From Bacteroides sp. OM05-12 (lineage in GTDB: Bacteria > Bacteroidota > Bacteroidia > Bacteroidales > Bacteroidaceae), in the NCBI RefSeq assembly GCF_003438995.1, contig NZ_QSUN01000002.1, positions 248,001 to 312,000 of the forward strand: DNA of 64,000 nucleotides, in the 5' to 3' direction. How positions within the stretch are numbered: the stretch's first letter is position 1; each line of letters begins with the position of its first letter. The translations under genes were made by a program, and so were the position numbers. The notes beneath the pieces were generated by a model that searched no databases, was not told the DNA's origin, and saw only the letters and a list, made by a program, of their open reading frames with translations. This document shows positions 18,068 to 32,046 of the stretch, in pieces.

Positions 18068-20761
18068 ATGACAAAAATAAGACTACTCTTGATAGGCTGC
18101 TGCCTGATGCTGCTTTGTGCGTGCGGAAGAACAACTGTTAGTATTGTAACTCCTCCGGATGCATCGAAGAGGATGATGTTTGGTGCGGAACAATTAAAAA
18201 ACTCATTAGAGAAAGCCGGCTATCAGGTTATTTCGTTGCAAACAAAAGATGCCGTACAGCCGGATGACAAAGTGATAATTCTGACTCAGCTTTGTGATTC
18301 TACCTTGAGGAATGAAGGATTTTATATCACAACGGAAGGTAATCAGACAACAGTTTGTGGTCACGATGGGAGCGGGGTTATCTATGGCTGTCGCGAATTG
18401 ATAGAGCATATTAACGAGAAGAAGAATCTGGATTTTCCCGAATCATTGATAGATGCGCCTGAAATGGTGCTTCGCGGAGCTTGTGTAGGTTTGCAGAAAA
18501 CTACTTATCTGCCGGGACACGGTGTTTATGAATATCCGTATACACCGGAGAACTTTCCTTGGTTTTATGATAAGCAACAATGGATTAAATATCTGGATAT
18601 GTTGGTTGAGAACCGCATGAACTCACTCTATTTATGGAACGGACATCCGTTTGCTTCTTTAGTGAAGTTGAAAGACTATCCTTTTGCGCTTGAGGTAGAT
18701 GAAGAAACCTTTAAGAAGAACGAGGAGATGTTTTCTTTTCTGACGGAAGAAGCCGATAAACGTGGTATTTTCGTCATTCAGATGTTTTATAATATTCTTC
18801 TGTCTAAACCATTTGCCGATCATTACGGACTGAAAACTCAAGATCGTAATCGTCCCATTACTCCTCTGATAAGTGATTATACCCGTAAATCGGTGGCTGC
18901 ATTTATCGAGAAATATCCGAATGTCGGTTTGCTGGTTTGTCTGGGGGAAGCCATGGATACGTATGAGGATGATGTTAAATGGTTTACGGAAACCATTATT
19001 CCCGGTGTGAAAGACGGATTGCAGGCTTTAGGGCGTACCGATGAACCTCCCTTGTTGCTTCGTGCCCATGATACGGATTGTAAAATGGTTATGGATGCAG
19101 CTTTACCTTTATATAAGAATCTTTATACAATGCATAAGTATAACGGTGAATCATTGACTACCTATGAACCTCGTGGTCCTTGGGCTAAGATTCATAAGGA
19201 TTTAAGCTCACTTGGGAGTATCCATATCAGTAATGTTCATATATTGGCCAACTTGGAACCATTTCGTTGGGGTTCGCCTGATTTTGTGCAGAAAGCGGTA
19301 CAAGCGATGCATAATGTGCATGGAGCTAATGCGCTTCACCTTTATCCGCAGGCTTCTTATTGGGACTGGCCTTATACGGCAGATAAGTTGCCTGATGGAG
19401 AACGCGAATATCAACTAGACCGTGATTGGATTTGGTATAAGACTTGGGGACGTTATGCATGGAATTGCCATCGCGAGCGTCAGAGTGAAATCGCTTATTG
19501 GGACGAGCAATTAGGTAATTATTATGGTATGGATGCTCAGGCTGCCGGAAATATTCTTGAGGCTTACGAACAATCCGGTGAGATAGCTCCTAAGCTGCTA
19601 CGCCGTTTCGGCATAACTGAAGGTAACAGACAGACATTGTTATTAGGAATGTTTATGAGTCAATTGGTAAATCCTTATAAATATACGATTTATCCGGGCT
19701 TTTATGAAAGCTGTGGACCGGAAGGTGAAAAGCTGATTGAATATGTGGAGAAGGAATGGAAGAAAGAACCTCATGTAGGTGAATTGCCTTTGGATATTAT
19801 TACGCAGGTAGTGGAACATGGTGATAAGGCAGTGGCTGCCATTGATGCGGCTCAGAGTAAGGTTACTAAAAATAAAGATGAGTTTGAACGTTTGCGTAAT
19901 GATATGCATTGTTATCGTGAATTTGCCTATGCTTTCAATTTAAAGGTAAAGGCTGCCAAATTAGTTTTGGACTATCAATGGAGTAAGGATTTACAGAACC
20001 TGGACGATGCAATACCTTTCATGGAACAAAGTCTGGAGCATTATCGTAAATTGGTGGATTTAACGAAAGACCATTATTATTATGCTAACAGTATGCAGAC
20101 GGCACAACGTCGTATCCCCATCGGAGGAGATAATGGAACGAATAAGACATGGGAAGAAATGCTGGTGCATTACGAAAAAGAATTGGAGAACTTCAAAGCT
20201 AACTTGGATATGCTGAGAAATAAGCAGAACGGCGAATCTGTTGAGGAGACAGTGAAGATTGAAGCTCTACCTGCTGCTGATGTCAAGTTGTTGAATAATC
20301 TTCCGACTGTAAAACTAACAAAGGGAGCCGGTTTATTCTCTAATGTTCCCGGAAAAGTGGATGCCCTTGCACCCGAATTGGAAGGTTTGACTGCTTTTTG
20401 TTTGGATGGAGACAAACAACGCAATGAGGGTACGACAATAGAATTCAGTGCTGTTACGCCTGTAAGTCTGTTAGTGGGTTACTTCCGCGATGATCAGAAA
20501 AAGTATGCGAAAGCCCCAAAATTAGAAACCGATGCGGCTGCGAATGAATATGGTCAGGCCGAACCGAAGTTAACAAACGCTATTCGTATAGAAGGTATGC
20601 CTTTGGCAAATATCCATTGTTACAATTTCCCTGCGGGAACTCACAAACTGCTGTTACCCAAAGGATATACCTTGGTATTAGGTTTTACGGATAAGTCCGT
20701 TACTCCTCGTAATGCAGCCCTTGCTGGAGCCGAGGAAACAATGGATTGGATGTTCTATTGA
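18068..20761 (+). CDS. GH138 alpha-D-galacturonidase (RG-II side chain A), lipoprotein
   Basis: I chose the ATG at 18068 because it opens a lipoprotein signal (MTKIRLLLIGCCLMLLCACG) and follows AGGGAAG; an in-frame GTG 99 bp upstream adds no signal. The 897-residue product has an N-terminal GH20b/GH67N-like domain (about 20-115), a TIM barrel (about 125-480), a helical region and a C-terminal beta-sandwich. Glu294 (CLGEAMDTYED) and Glu361 (KYNGESLTTYEP) fall exactly at the numbers I recall for the two catalytic Glu of the characterised Bacteroides GH138 enzyme, which supports both family and start. GH138 removes the alpha-D-GalA from the rhamnose of RG-II chain A. The next gene is GH137-GH2, as in the known RG-II locus (BT0997-BT0996 order). 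Confidence 0.88.
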   Translation: MTKIRLLLIGCCLMLLCACGRTTVSIVTPPDASKRMMFGAEQLKNSLEKAGYQVISLQTKDAVQPDDKVIILTQLCDSTLRNEGFYITTEGNQTTVCGHDGSGVIYGCRELIEHINEKKNLDFPESLIDAPEMVLRGACVGLQKTTYLPGHGVYEYPYTPENFPWFYDKQQWIKYLDMLVENRMNSLYLWNGHPFASLVKLKDYPFALEVDEETFKKNEEMFSFLTEEADKRGIFVIQMFYNILLSKPFADHYGLKTQDRNRPITPLISDYTRKSVAAFIEKYPNVGLLVCLGEAMDTYEDDVKWFTETIIPGVKDGLQALGRTDEPPLLLRAHDTDCKMVMDAALPLYKNLYTMHKYNGESLTTYEPRGPWAKIHKDLSSLGSIHISNVHILANLEPFRWGSPDFVQKAVQAMHNVHGANALHLYPQASYWDWPYTADKLPDGEREYQLDRDWIWYKTWGRYAWNCHRERQSEIAYWDEQLGNYYGMDAQAAGNILEAYEQSGEIAPKLLRRFGITEGNRQTLLLGMFMSQLVNPYKYTIYPGFYESCGPEGEKLIEYVEKEWKKEPHVGELPLDIITQVVEHGDKAVAAIDAAQSKVTKNKDEFERLRNDMHCYREFAYAFNLKVKAAKLVLDYQWSKDLQNLDDAIPFMEQSLEHYRKLVDLTKDHYYYANSMQTAQRRIPIGGDNGTNKTWEEMLVHYEKELENFKANLDMLRNKQNGESVEETVKIEALPAADVKLLNNLPTVKLTKGAGLFSNVPGKVDALAPELEGLTAFCLDGDKQRNEGTTIEFSAVTPVSLLVGYFRDDQKKYAKAPKLETDAAANEYGQAEPKLTNAIRIEGMPLANIHCYNFPAGTHKLLLPKGYTLVLGFTDKSVTPRNAALAGAEETMDWMFY

Positions 20762-20780
20762 TAATGAATATATTGTATAT

Positions 20781-23700
20781 ATGAAAAAACAACTGATAGC
20801 GTTGGGCTTAACTCTTTTTTCTTTAATGACTTTTGCCCAGCGTGAAGTTTCTCAGGAACGTATGGCCGATATTTATGAGGAAGTGAAGACTCCTTATAAA
20901 TACGGTCTTGTGCTTGCTCCGGATAATAATAATTATAAAATGGATTGCCCCACAGTATTTAGGGAAGGGAATAAGTGGTACATGACTTATGTTATCTATA
21001 ACGGTAAAGGAGCTAAAGACGGACGTGGTTATGAAACTTGGTTTGCCGAAAGTGATGACTTGCTTCACTGGAACACGAAAGGACGTGTATTGTCTTTTCG
21101 TGACGGGACGTGGGATTGCAGTCAACGAGGCGGATTCCCTGCATTGCCGGATATGGAATGGGGAGGAAGCTATGCTTTACAAACGTATAAGGATAAACAT
21201 TGGATGACGTATATCGGAGGTGAAGGACCGGGATACGAAGCCGTAACAGCACCTTTATATGTAGGTCTTGCATGGACAAAAGATGATATTGGCACTCCCC
21301 ATGAATGGGAATCACTTGATAAACCGATTCTTTCTATCCATGACAAAGATGCACAGTGGTGGGAAAAACTGACGCAATATAAAAGCACTGTTTATTGGGA
21401 TAAGGATGAAACATTCGGTGTACCGTTCGTAATGTTCTATAATGCAGGTGGACGTCATCCTGAAACGGGTATGAAAGGAGAACGTGTAGGGATTGCCCTG
21501 TCCAAAGATATGAAGAAGTGGAAGCGTTATGCCGGTAATCCGGTTTTCGCTCATGAAGCGGAAGGTACAATAACAGGTGATGCCCATATTCAGAAAATGG
21601 GTGATGTCTATGTGATGTTTTATTTCTCGGCTTTTGATCCCAGTCGTAAGTATAAGGCTTATAACACATTTGCTTGTAGTTATGATTTAGTACATTGGTA
21701 TGATTGGAAGGGAGCAGATTTGATTACTCCTTCTAAAAGTTATGATGAACTGTTTGCTCATAAAAGTTATGTAGTGAAGCATGATGGAGTAGTTTATCAC
21801 TTTTATTGTGCAGTGAATAATCACGAACAGCGTGGTATAGCAGTTGCTACAAGTAAACCGATGGGACGTTCTTCTGTTCGCTTCCCCAAGCCGGATCAAA
21901 AGAACCGGCGTACGGTGATGGAACTGAATAATGGCTGGAAAACCTGGCTTACGGAAGCAACTCATCTGAAAGGCTTGTTCATGCAGAAAGCGATAGAGGT
22001 AAATATACCTCATAATTGGGATGATTATTACGGTTATCGTCAGCTTACTCACGGCAATCTTCATGGTACTGCCATGTATGTTAAAGACTTCATCGCTCCG
22101 GATTATCAATCGGATAAGCGTTGTTTTTTGCGTTTTGAGGGAGTTGGTACTTATGCTACGATTACTTTAAACGGTAAAGAGTATGGCCGTCATCCCGTTG
22201 GCCGTACTACATTGACTTTAGATGTAACGGATGCTCTTAAACCCGGTAAAAACAACCGCTTGGAAGTAAAAGCGGAACATCCGGAGATGATCTCCGATAT
22301 GCCTTGGGTGTGTGGGGGATGTTCTTCCGAGTGGGGATTTAGTGAGGGTTCCCAACCGATGGGATTATTCCGTCCGGTTTTATTGGAGATAACAGATGAA
22401 GTGCGTATCGAACCTTTTGGTGTTCATATTTGGAATAATGATCAGGCAACGACCGTCTATATTGATACAGAATTGAAAAATTACAGTGATAAGTCCGTGA
22501 CGGTGGAACTGGTTAATAAATTCAGTAATGATGAAGGACGTCAGGTCTTTAGGCTTGCAGAACTTGTTACTCTGGCTGCCGGAGAAACAAAAGTGGTACG
22601 TCAGTCTTCAGTTGTGCAAGATCCTGTGCTTTGGGATACGGAGAATCCTTACCTTTATAAACTTGCTTCTATGATTAAGCGGGATGGTAAGACCACAGAT
22701 GAAATCAGTACTCCTTTCGGTATACGTACAATTAGTTGGCCGGTGAAACGGGCAGATGGAGACGGACGTTTTTATCTGAATGGTAAACCTGTATTTATCA
22801 ATGGTGTATGCGAATATGAACATCAGTTTGGACAAAGCCATGCTTTTACTTCGGAGCAGGTAGCGGCACGGGTAAAACAGATACGCTCTGCCGGATTCAA
22901 TGCTTTTCGTGATGCGCATCAACCCCATAACTTGGATTATCAGAAATATTGGGATAAAGAAGGTGTATTGTTTTGGACACAGTTTTCTGCTCATGTCTGG
23001 TATGATACTCCGGAGTTTCGTCAAAACTTTAAAACCTTGCTTCGCCAATGGGTGAAAGAGCGTCGTAACTCTCCTTCTGTGGTGATGTGGGGATTGCAGA
23101 ACGAAAGTACACTCCCTCGCGAGTTTGCTGAAGAATGTAGTGAGATTATACGGGAAATGGACCCGACTGCCCGTAATATGCGTGTTGTCACAACTTGTAA
23201 TGGTGGCGAGGGAACAGATTGGAACGTCGTTCAGAATTGGAGTGGTACTTATGGCGGTGATGCCGGTAACTATGGATATGAACTGTCCCGCCCCAATCAG
23301 CTTTTAAATGGTGAATATGGGGCTTGGCGTACATTGGATTTCCATACGGAGCCTACTGAATTTGACTCGAATGCTCCTTGGAGTGAGGATCGTATGTGTC
23401 GGCTTATGGAGATGAAAGTACGTCTTGCTGAACAAGCCCGGGATAGTGTCTGCGGGCAGTTTCAATGGATATTCAGCAGCCATGACAATCCCGGACGTCG
23501 TCAGCCGGACGAGGCTTTACGTCGCATTGATAAAGTAGGACCGTTTAACTATAAAGGTTTGGTAACTCCTTGGGAAGAGCCTTTGGATGTATATTATATG
23601 TATCGCGCCAATTATGTCGATCCGGCAAGAGATCCGATGGTTTATATTGTTTCCCATAATTGGGCGGATCGTTTCGTAATCGGACGTCGTCGTGCTACGA

Positions 23701-25016
23701 TTGAAGTATATAGTAACTGTGATTCGGTTCTTCTTTATAATGATTTAGCTGATAATGCTTTTCTGGGAAAGAAAAAGCAACATGGTGTAGGTACACATTT
23801 TATGTGGGAGAATAGAGATATTCGTTATAACGTACTTCGTGCTGTCGGTTATTATGCAGGACATGTTGTTTGTGAAGATGTTTTGGTACTGAATGGATTA
23901 GAGCAAGCTCCTCATTTTGAAACTCTCTACTCTGATGCTAAACCATTGTTGAAAGGTGAAGACGGTTTCACTTATTTGTATCGTGTGAACTGTGGCGGTG
24001 ACGCTTATACGGATACGTTTGGGCAAGTGTGGGAACAGGATAATACAAAATATTCTCATTCATGGGCAGAGGGGTACAAAGACTTGAATCCTTACCTTGC
24101 AAGCCAACGTATAACAAATGATCCCATTCATGGAACCCGTGATTGGAAGTTGTTTCAACATTTCCGTTTTGGACGACATAAACTAAATTACCGATTCCCC
24201 TTACAGGACGGAGAATATCGCTTGGAATTGTATTTTGTAGAACCGTGGCATGGTACGGGAGGGAGTGCCGGAACAGACTGTGAAGGTTTACGAATCTTTG
24301 ACGTTGCAGTAAATGGTGAAACGGTTATTGACGATTTAGATTTATGGGCGGAAGCAGGACATGATGTTGCGATAAAGAAAGTAGTGGATGTTTTAGTGAA
24401 GAATGGTATGCTTTGTGTTGATTTCCTTGAGGTAAAAGCGGGGCAGGCTATTATATCCGGCATTGCCATTGCGAAGAAAGGGAATGTATCCGATACTGAT
24501 ATTGCTTTTTTACGCACGAAAGCCGGAGAGATAAGCTCAGAACCTGTGCCGTCTGATATGTGGGCATCTTTTTCGCGCGATACTATTTCAAAAACTCCGG
24601 CAGAGCTTCTACCGGAAGATAAAACATCCCGGATGAATGTATCTTATGAGGCGGAAGCTGCTATTGTCAGAGGAAAATATGTGAAGAAAGAACATCGTAA
24701 ACAGACTGGAGTCTTCTTTGAAAAAGGAAATAAGAATAGCATCGAATGGAATATTTCCACAGGATTGGCGCAAGTCTATGCTCTTCGTTTTAAATACATG
24801 AATCTGAGTGGCAAGCCGATAACGGTTCGTATGCAGTTTATTGCTGCCAATGGTCAGGTTTTAAAAGATGATAAGATTACTTTTCCGGATACTCCGGAGA
24901 AATGGCGTATGATGAGTACCACTACGGGAACCTATGTGAATGCAGGGTATTATAAAGTGGTACTTTCTGCCGAAGATATGAATAAGTTGGCGTTTGATGC
25001 GCTCGATGTACAGTAG
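20781..25016 (+). CDS. GH137-GH2 fusion: beta-L-arabinofuranosidase plus beta-D-glucuronidase for RG-II (BT0996-like)
   Basis: The start is the ATG at 20781, which opens a signal peptide (MKKQLIALGLTLFSLMTFAQ) 19 bp after GH138; an upstream in-frame start would overlap that gene. The 1411-residue product has a five-bladed propeller (about 30-370; motifs DCPTVFREGNKWYMTY, GGEGPGYEAV, GTITGDAHIQ) matching GH137, then a complete GH2 module (about 390-960) with acid/base Glu775 (GLQNES) and nucleophile Glu845 (LLNGEYGAW). A malectin-like domain (about 1110-1220, DCEGLRIFDVAVNG) and a terminal carbohydrate-binding-like beta-sandwich follow. This exact two-enzyme fusion is known from B. thetaiotaomicron BT0996, where GH137 removes beta-L-Araf from chain B and GH2 removes beta-D-GlcA from chain A. 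Assignment of activities is by homology. Confidence 0.92.
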   Translation: MKKQLIALGLTLFSLMTFAQREVSQERMADIYEEVKTPYKYGLVLAPDNNNYKMDCPTVFREGNKWYMTYVIYNGKGAKDGRGYETWFAESDDLLHWNTKGRVLSFRDGTWDCSQRGGFPALPDMEWGGSYALQTYKDKHWMTYIGGEGPGYEAVTAPLYVGLAWTKDDIGTPHEWESLDKPILSIHDKDAQWWEKLTQYKSTVYWDKDETFGVPFVMFYNAGGRHPETGMKGERVGIALSKDMKKWKRYAGNPVFAHEAEGTITGDAHIQKMGDVYVMFYFSAFDPSRKYKAYNTFACSYDLVHWYDWKGADLITPSKSYDELFAHKSYVVKHDGVVYHFYCAVNNHEQRGIAVATSKPMGRSSVRFPKPDQKNRRTVMELNNGWKTWLTEATHLKGLFMQKAIEVNIPHNWDDYYGYRQLTHGNLHGTAMYVKDFIAPDYQSDKRCFLRFEGVGTYATITLNGKEYGRHPVGRTTLTLDVTDALKPGKNNRLEVKAEHPEMISDMPWVCGGCSSEWGFSEGSQPMGLFRPVLLEITDEVRIEPFGVHIWNNDQATTVYIDTELKNYSDKSVTVELVNKFSNDEGRQVFRLAELVTLAAGETKVVRQSSVVQDPVLWDTENPYLYKLASMIKRDGKTTDEISTPFGIRTISWPVKRADGDGRFYLNGKPVFINGVCEYEHQFGQSHAFTSEQVAARVKQIRSAGFNAFRDAHQPHNLDYQKYWDKEGVLFWTQFSAHVWYDTPEFRQNFKTLLRQWVKERRNSPSVVMWGLQNESTLPREFAEECSEIIREMDPTARNMRVVTTCNGGEGTDWNVVQNWSGTYGGDAGNYGYELSRPNQLLNGEYGAWRTLDFHTEPTEFDSNAPWSEDRMCRLMEMKVRLAEQARDSVCGQFQWIFSSHDNPGRRQPDEALRRIDKVGPFNYKGLVTPWEEPLDVYYMYRANYVDPARDPMVYIVSHNWADRFVIGRRRATIEVYSNCDSVLLYNDLADNAFLGKKKQHGVGTHFMWENRDIRYNVLRAVGYYAGHVVCEDVLVLNGLEQAPHFETLYSDAKPLLKGEDGFTYLYRVNCGGDAYTDTFGQVWEQDNTKYSHSWAEGYKDLNPYLASQRITNDPIHGTRDWKLFQHFRFGRHKLNYRFPLQDGEYRLELYFVEPWHGTGGSAGTDCEGLRIFDVAVNGETVIDDLDLWAEAGHDVAIKKVVDVLVKNGMLCVDFLEVKAGQAIISGIAIAKKGNVSDTDIAFLRTKAGEISSEPVPSDMWASFSRDTISKTPAELLPEDKTSRMNVSYEAEAAIVRGKYVKKEHRKQTGVFFEKGNKNSIEWNISTGLAQVYALRFKYMNLSGKPITVRMQFIAANGQVLKDDKITFPDTPEKWRMMSTTTGTYVNAGYYKVVLSAEDMNKLAFDALDVQ

Positions 25017-28268
<3,252 letters not shown>

Positions 28269-28373
28269 CCGTATGGGATAGAGAATACCTCTTGATGGGT
28301 ACAAACGGGATGCACCCCCGTCTTTGGGTATATATAGAAGACTTTGTTTAAGTAATAAATAAAATATAAATAT

Positions 28374-31235
28374 ATGATGAATAGACGAATAACTTTATAC
28401 CATAAGTTAATAACATTGGCTTTGGCATTAAGTTCTTTGAGTATGCAGGCACAGAATCAGCCTCCTAAAACAGAACTACAATATTTATCCGGACATGGAT
28501 GTGATGATATGGTTGAATGGGACTTTATGTGTACGGATGGTCGTAATTCCGGTAAGTGGGGGAAGATAGGTGTTCCTTCCTGTTGGGAGTTACAGGGATA
28601 TGGCACTTTTCAATATGGAATGCGTTTCTATGGAATTGCTTTTCCTGAAGGAATAGCAAAAGAAAAAGGACTATATAAATATGAGTTTACCATACCGGCA
28701 GAATGGAGAGGTAAGCAGGTGGAACTGGTTTTTGAAGCTTCCATGACAGATACTGAAGCGAAAATAAACGGGCGTAAAGCGGTTGGCAAGCATCAGGGAG
28801 GTTTTTACCGGTTTGTTGCGGATGTAACCGACCGCGTCAATTTTGGGAAGAAAAATATCTTAGAGGTAACTGTTAGTAAGGATAGTGAGAACGGAAGTGT
28901 GAATCTGGCTGAACGGCGGGCGGACTATTGGAACTTCGGTGGACTGTTTCGTCCGGTGTTTTTGCGTGCAAAACCCGCTGTGAATATCCGTCATTTTGCA
29001 ATAGACGCTAAAGCTGACGGTACTTTTAAAGCTAATTGTTATACGAATATCGCTTCTCCGGGTGCATCGGTACGAACGGTGCTTTTGGATATGAAGGGCA
29101 AAAAAGTAGCAGAAGGTGTTACTTCGTTGAAAGCCGGCAGTGATTGGGCGAATGTTGATTTAAAAGTCAACTCTCCGGCTCTGTGGACAGCTGAAACGCC
29201 TAACCTTTATACAGCTCAGTTTACTTTATTGGATAAAGAGGGGAAAGCGTTACATCAGGAGTCTGAGAAGTTTGGTTTCCGTACGATTGAGGTTCGTGAA
29301 AGCGATGGACTTTATATCAATGGTGTACGTGTGAATATCCGTGGTGTGAATCGTCATAGCTTCCGACCCGAAACAGGCCGTACTTTGAGCAAAGCCAAGA
29401 ATATTGAGGATGTATTGCTGATAAAGAGTATGAATATGAACTCAGTTCGTTTGAGCCATTATCCCGCAGACCCGGATTTCCTTTATGTATGTGATTCGCT
29501 GGGATTATACGTAATGAATGAATTGACCGGATGGCATGGGAAATATGATACGGCAATCGGAGTGCCTTTGGTGAAAAGTCTGGTTGAACGTGATGTAAAT
29601 CACCCTTCTGTTATCTGGTGGAGCAATGGCAATGAAAAAGGCTGGAATACGGAACTGGATGGTGAATTCCATAAATATGATCCTCAACTTCGTCCGGTAT
29701 TGCATCCGCAGGGGAACTTCAGTGGCTTTGAAACCATGCACTATCGTTCTTATGGGGAGAGCCAGAATTATATGCGTCTTCCGCAAATATTCATGCCTAC
29801 GGAATTCTTACATGGCTTATATGACGGGGGACACGGAGCCGGACTTTGGGATTATTGGGAAATGATGCGTAAGCATCCTCGCTGCATCGGCGGTTTCCTT
29901 TGGGTATTGGCTGATGAAGGTGTGAAACGTGTGGATATGGATGGTTTCATTGATAATCAAGGAAATTTCGGTGCTGACGGTATTGTAGGACCTCATCATG
30001 AAAAGGAAGGAAGTTATTATACGGTTAAACAGATATGGTGTCCCGTACAGATAATGAATACAAGGATAGATGCCGATTTTGATGGTACATTGTACTTGGA
30101 GAACCGCTATGACTTTCTTAATCTGAATACCTGTCGTTTCGTGTGGAAGCGTGTGAAGTTCCCTGAATATAATGAAAAAGGGGATATGAAAGTATTGAAA
30201 CAGGGTGAAGTAAAGGGTGGTAATATCGCTCCTCATAGTGCGGGCACTTTAGCTGTTCCTGTTGTAAAGGATGATGCGGATGCTTTAATGATAACAGTGA
30301 TAGATGTGTATGGTAATGAACTCTTTACTTGGAGTTATCCGTTACATAATCAGAAAGGGACTGCTGTTTTGGCTTCTCAGGGAGCAAAACCTACTTATAA
30401 AGAAACAGAACAATCCCTGACGGTTTCTGCTAACGGACGCACCTTTACATTCTGCAAGGAAGACGGGCAATTGAAAGGTGTCAATATAGGCAATAGAACT
30501 ATCAATTTGGCAAATGGTCCGCGTTTTATCGGAGCACGTCGAGGTGACCGCTCTTTGGATCAGTTCTATAATCATGACGACAAAGATGCCAGGTCTAAGG
30601 AACGTGTTTATGAGGCATTCCCGGAAGCGGCTGTATTTACCGGTTTGGATGTTAAAGAAGATGATAACAATCTTGTGGTAACTGCCAATTATAAATTGGG
30701 GAATATGGATAAAGCACAGTGGACAATAGCACCGGATGGGACTGTCACGTTGGATTATCTGTATAACTTTAGCGGAGTGGTCGATATGATGGGTATCTGT
30801 TTTGATTATCCGGAAGATAAGGTGATTAGTAAACGCTGGTTGGGCGACGGTCCTTACCGTGTATGGCAAAATCGTTTGCATGGTCCGCAATATGGCTTAT
30901 GGGAAAACGACTACAACGACCCTATTCCGGGTGAAACATTTACGTATCCTGAATTTAAAGGTTATTTTGCCCATGTTACATGGATGAATATCAAGACTCA
31001 GGAAGGTACTATTTGTATTCAGAATGAGACCCCTGATTCATATATCGGAGTTTATCAACCTCGTGATGGGCGTGACCGTCAGCTCTATACTTTCCCGGAA
31101 AGTGGAATTTCTGTATTGAATGTAATTCCTCCGGTACGTAATAAAGTGAATACAACTGACTTATGCGGTCCTTCCTCTCAACCGAAATGGGTAGACGGTC
31201 AGCAGAAAGGACGGATTGTATTGAGGTTTGAATAG
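28374..31235 (+). CDS. GH2 exo-glycosidase (probable beta-D-galacturonidase, BT0992-like)
   Basis: The 953-residue product has a signal peptide (about 1-26), a GH2 N-terminal jelly roll (about 60-200), an Ig domain, a TIM barrel (about 310-560) and C-terminal beta-domains. Acid/base is Glu421 (WSNGNEKGW) and nucleophile Glu477 (MPTEFLHG), 56 residues apart. It is shorter than LacZ-type and lacks the DIADEHG signature (MNELTGWHG instead), so substrate differs from the preceding gene. By gene order it corresponds to the GH2 I recall as removing the beta-D-GalA of chain A (BT0992). The 105-bp gap upstream is larger than others in the operon. A 10-bp stem-loop follows. Confidence 0.82.
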   Translation: MMNRRITLYHKLITLALALSSLSMQAQNQPPKTELQYLSGHGCDDMVEWDFMCTDGRNSGKWGKIGVPSCWELQGYGTFQYGMRFYGIAFPEGIAKEKGLYKYEFTIPAEWRGKQVELVFEASMTDTEAKINGRKAVGKHQGGFYRFVADVTDRVNFGKKNILEVTVSKDSENGSVNLAERRADYWNFGGLFRPVFLRAKPAVNIRHFAIDAKADGTFKANCYTNIASPGASVRTVLLDMKGKKVAEGVTSLKAGSDWANVDLKVNSPALWTAETPNLYTAQFTLLDKEGKALHQESEKFGFRTIEVRESDGLYINGVRVNIRGVNRHSFRPETGRTLSKAKNIEDVLLIKSMNMNSVRLSHYPADPDFLYVCDSLGLYVMNELTGWHGKYDTAIGVPLVKSLVERDVNHPSVIWWSNGNEKGWNTELDGEFHKYDPQLRPVLHPQGNFSGFETMHYRSYGESQNYMRLPQIFMPTEFLHGLYDGGHGAGLWDYWEMMRKHPRCIGGFLWVLADEGVKRVDMDGFIDNQGNFGADGIVGPHHEKEGSYYTVKQIWCPVQIMNTRIDADFDGTLYLENRYDFLNLNTCRFVWKRVKFPEYNEKGDMKVLKQGEVKGGNIAPHSAGTLAVPVVKDDADALMITVIDVYGNELFTWSYPLHNQKGTAVLASQGAKPTYKETEQSLTVSANGRTFTFCKEDGQLKGVNIGNRTINLANGPRFIGARRGDRSLDQFYNHDDKDARSKERVYEAFPEAAVFTGLDVKEDDNNLVVTANYKLGNMDKAQWTIAPDGTVTLDYLYNFSGVVDMMGICFDYPEDKVISKRWLGDGPYRVWQNRLHGPQYGLWENDYNDPIPGETFTYPEFKGYFAHVTWMNIKTQEGTICIQNETPDSYIGVYQPRDGRDRQLYTFPESGISVLNVIPPVRNKVNTTDLCGPSSQPKWVDGQQKGRIVLRFE

Positions 31236-31253
31236 TTTTAATTAGTTGCTTTT

Positions 31254-31282
31254 CCGAAAAGCTTGTTTTAAGAGCTTTTCGG
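31254..31282 (+). terminator. Stem-loop after the second GH2 gene
   Basis: CCGAAAAGCT (31254-31263) pairs perfectly with AGCTTTTCGG (31273-31282) across a 9-nt loop. The T-tract is weak, but position (18 bp after the stop, before a convergent gene) supports a terminator. Confidence 0.6.
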
Positions 31283-31418
31283 ATGCATTTCAATCTTGAT
31301 ATATGCTTTGAGTAGATAAAATGACCTTTAAGGAATTTCTCAATAAGTGATCCATCATAAAAAATCATTCGGATTAAACACATTTTTTTGTAAGATGTTA
31401 ATGCAAAACGCTTAATAA

Positions 31419-32039
31419 TTATTCCAATTTCCAATGCAATGTAGGCTCAAAATTAATAATATCTTTCTTTAAAACTTGATTATCTTTCAAGATAATTCTT
31501 GTTGCTGACATAAAATATTCACTACCCAATGGTCCTCCGGAGGACTTTATAAGTCGAATCAATAAATCAATATTCCATGAAAATATAGTTTCATATAGCA
31601 CAAAATCAGAGTTCTTTTCATCTTCTGAAATGTTAATATAATAATCCTCCAAAGCCTGAATACTATATTCTCCTTGTATATTCTTGATAATATTGAAAGT
31701 GTCTTTTGATGTTTTGAATATTTCTGATACGAGAGAGTTAAAATAGTATGTCGATAAAATGTATATCGTGTCAGTCTTATAGTCAATCAATCCTAGACTG
31801 TCTATTATTTTCCCCATCAGGCTGTATTCGCTTTTGATGTCTTTTGATGTTTTTTTACTTTTTACAAACCGCTTTTTTACAGTATTAAATTCGCCATTAT
31901 TATAGACAACATCCATCACAAGCGTTTTTTTTTCGAGAGGGGTAGAGGTTATTGCAGAGGAAAAATCTACAATTTTGGTTTGCGTATGAGCATTTTCGAT
32001 AAATATCATCCAACAAAATAATAAAATTAAATTTCTCAT
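31419..32039 (-). CDS. Small secreted protein, candidate partner/immunity protein of the Rhs-tip metallopeptidase
   Basis: I chose the ATG at 32037-32039 (8 bp after the upstream stop); the product is then 206 residues, starting MRNLILLFCWMIFIENAHTQ, a signal peptide. An ATG 30 bp earlier would overlap the upstream gene and put charged-poor sequence before the signal. The mature protein is lysine/acid-rich, about half beta by eye, with no motif I recognise (segments TLVMDVVYNNGEFNTVKKRF, SDFVLYETIFSWNIDLL). It is the last gene of a three-gene minus-strand unit inside the RG-II enzyme block. Location directly after a putative toxin and export to the periplasm fit an immunity or accessory role, but there is no sequence proof. 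Confidence 0.75.
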   Translation of the reverse strand: MRNLILLFCWMIFIENAHTQTKIVDFSSAITSTPLEKKTLVMDVVYNNGEFNTVKKRFVKSKKTSKDIKSEYSLMGKIIDSLGLIDYKTDTIYILSTYYFNSLVSEIFKTSKDTFNIIKNIQGEYSIQALEDYYINISEDEKNSDFVLYETIFSWNIDLLIRLIKSSGGPLGSEYFMSATRIILKDNQVLKKDIINFEPTLHWKLE

Positions 32040-32046
32040 GGCTATA

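Noticed and set aside
20712-20780. Upstream in-frame start for the GH137-GH2 gene overlapping GH138
   Set aside because: The extension has no signal character and overlaps GH138; the signal peptide begins at the ATG at 20781.
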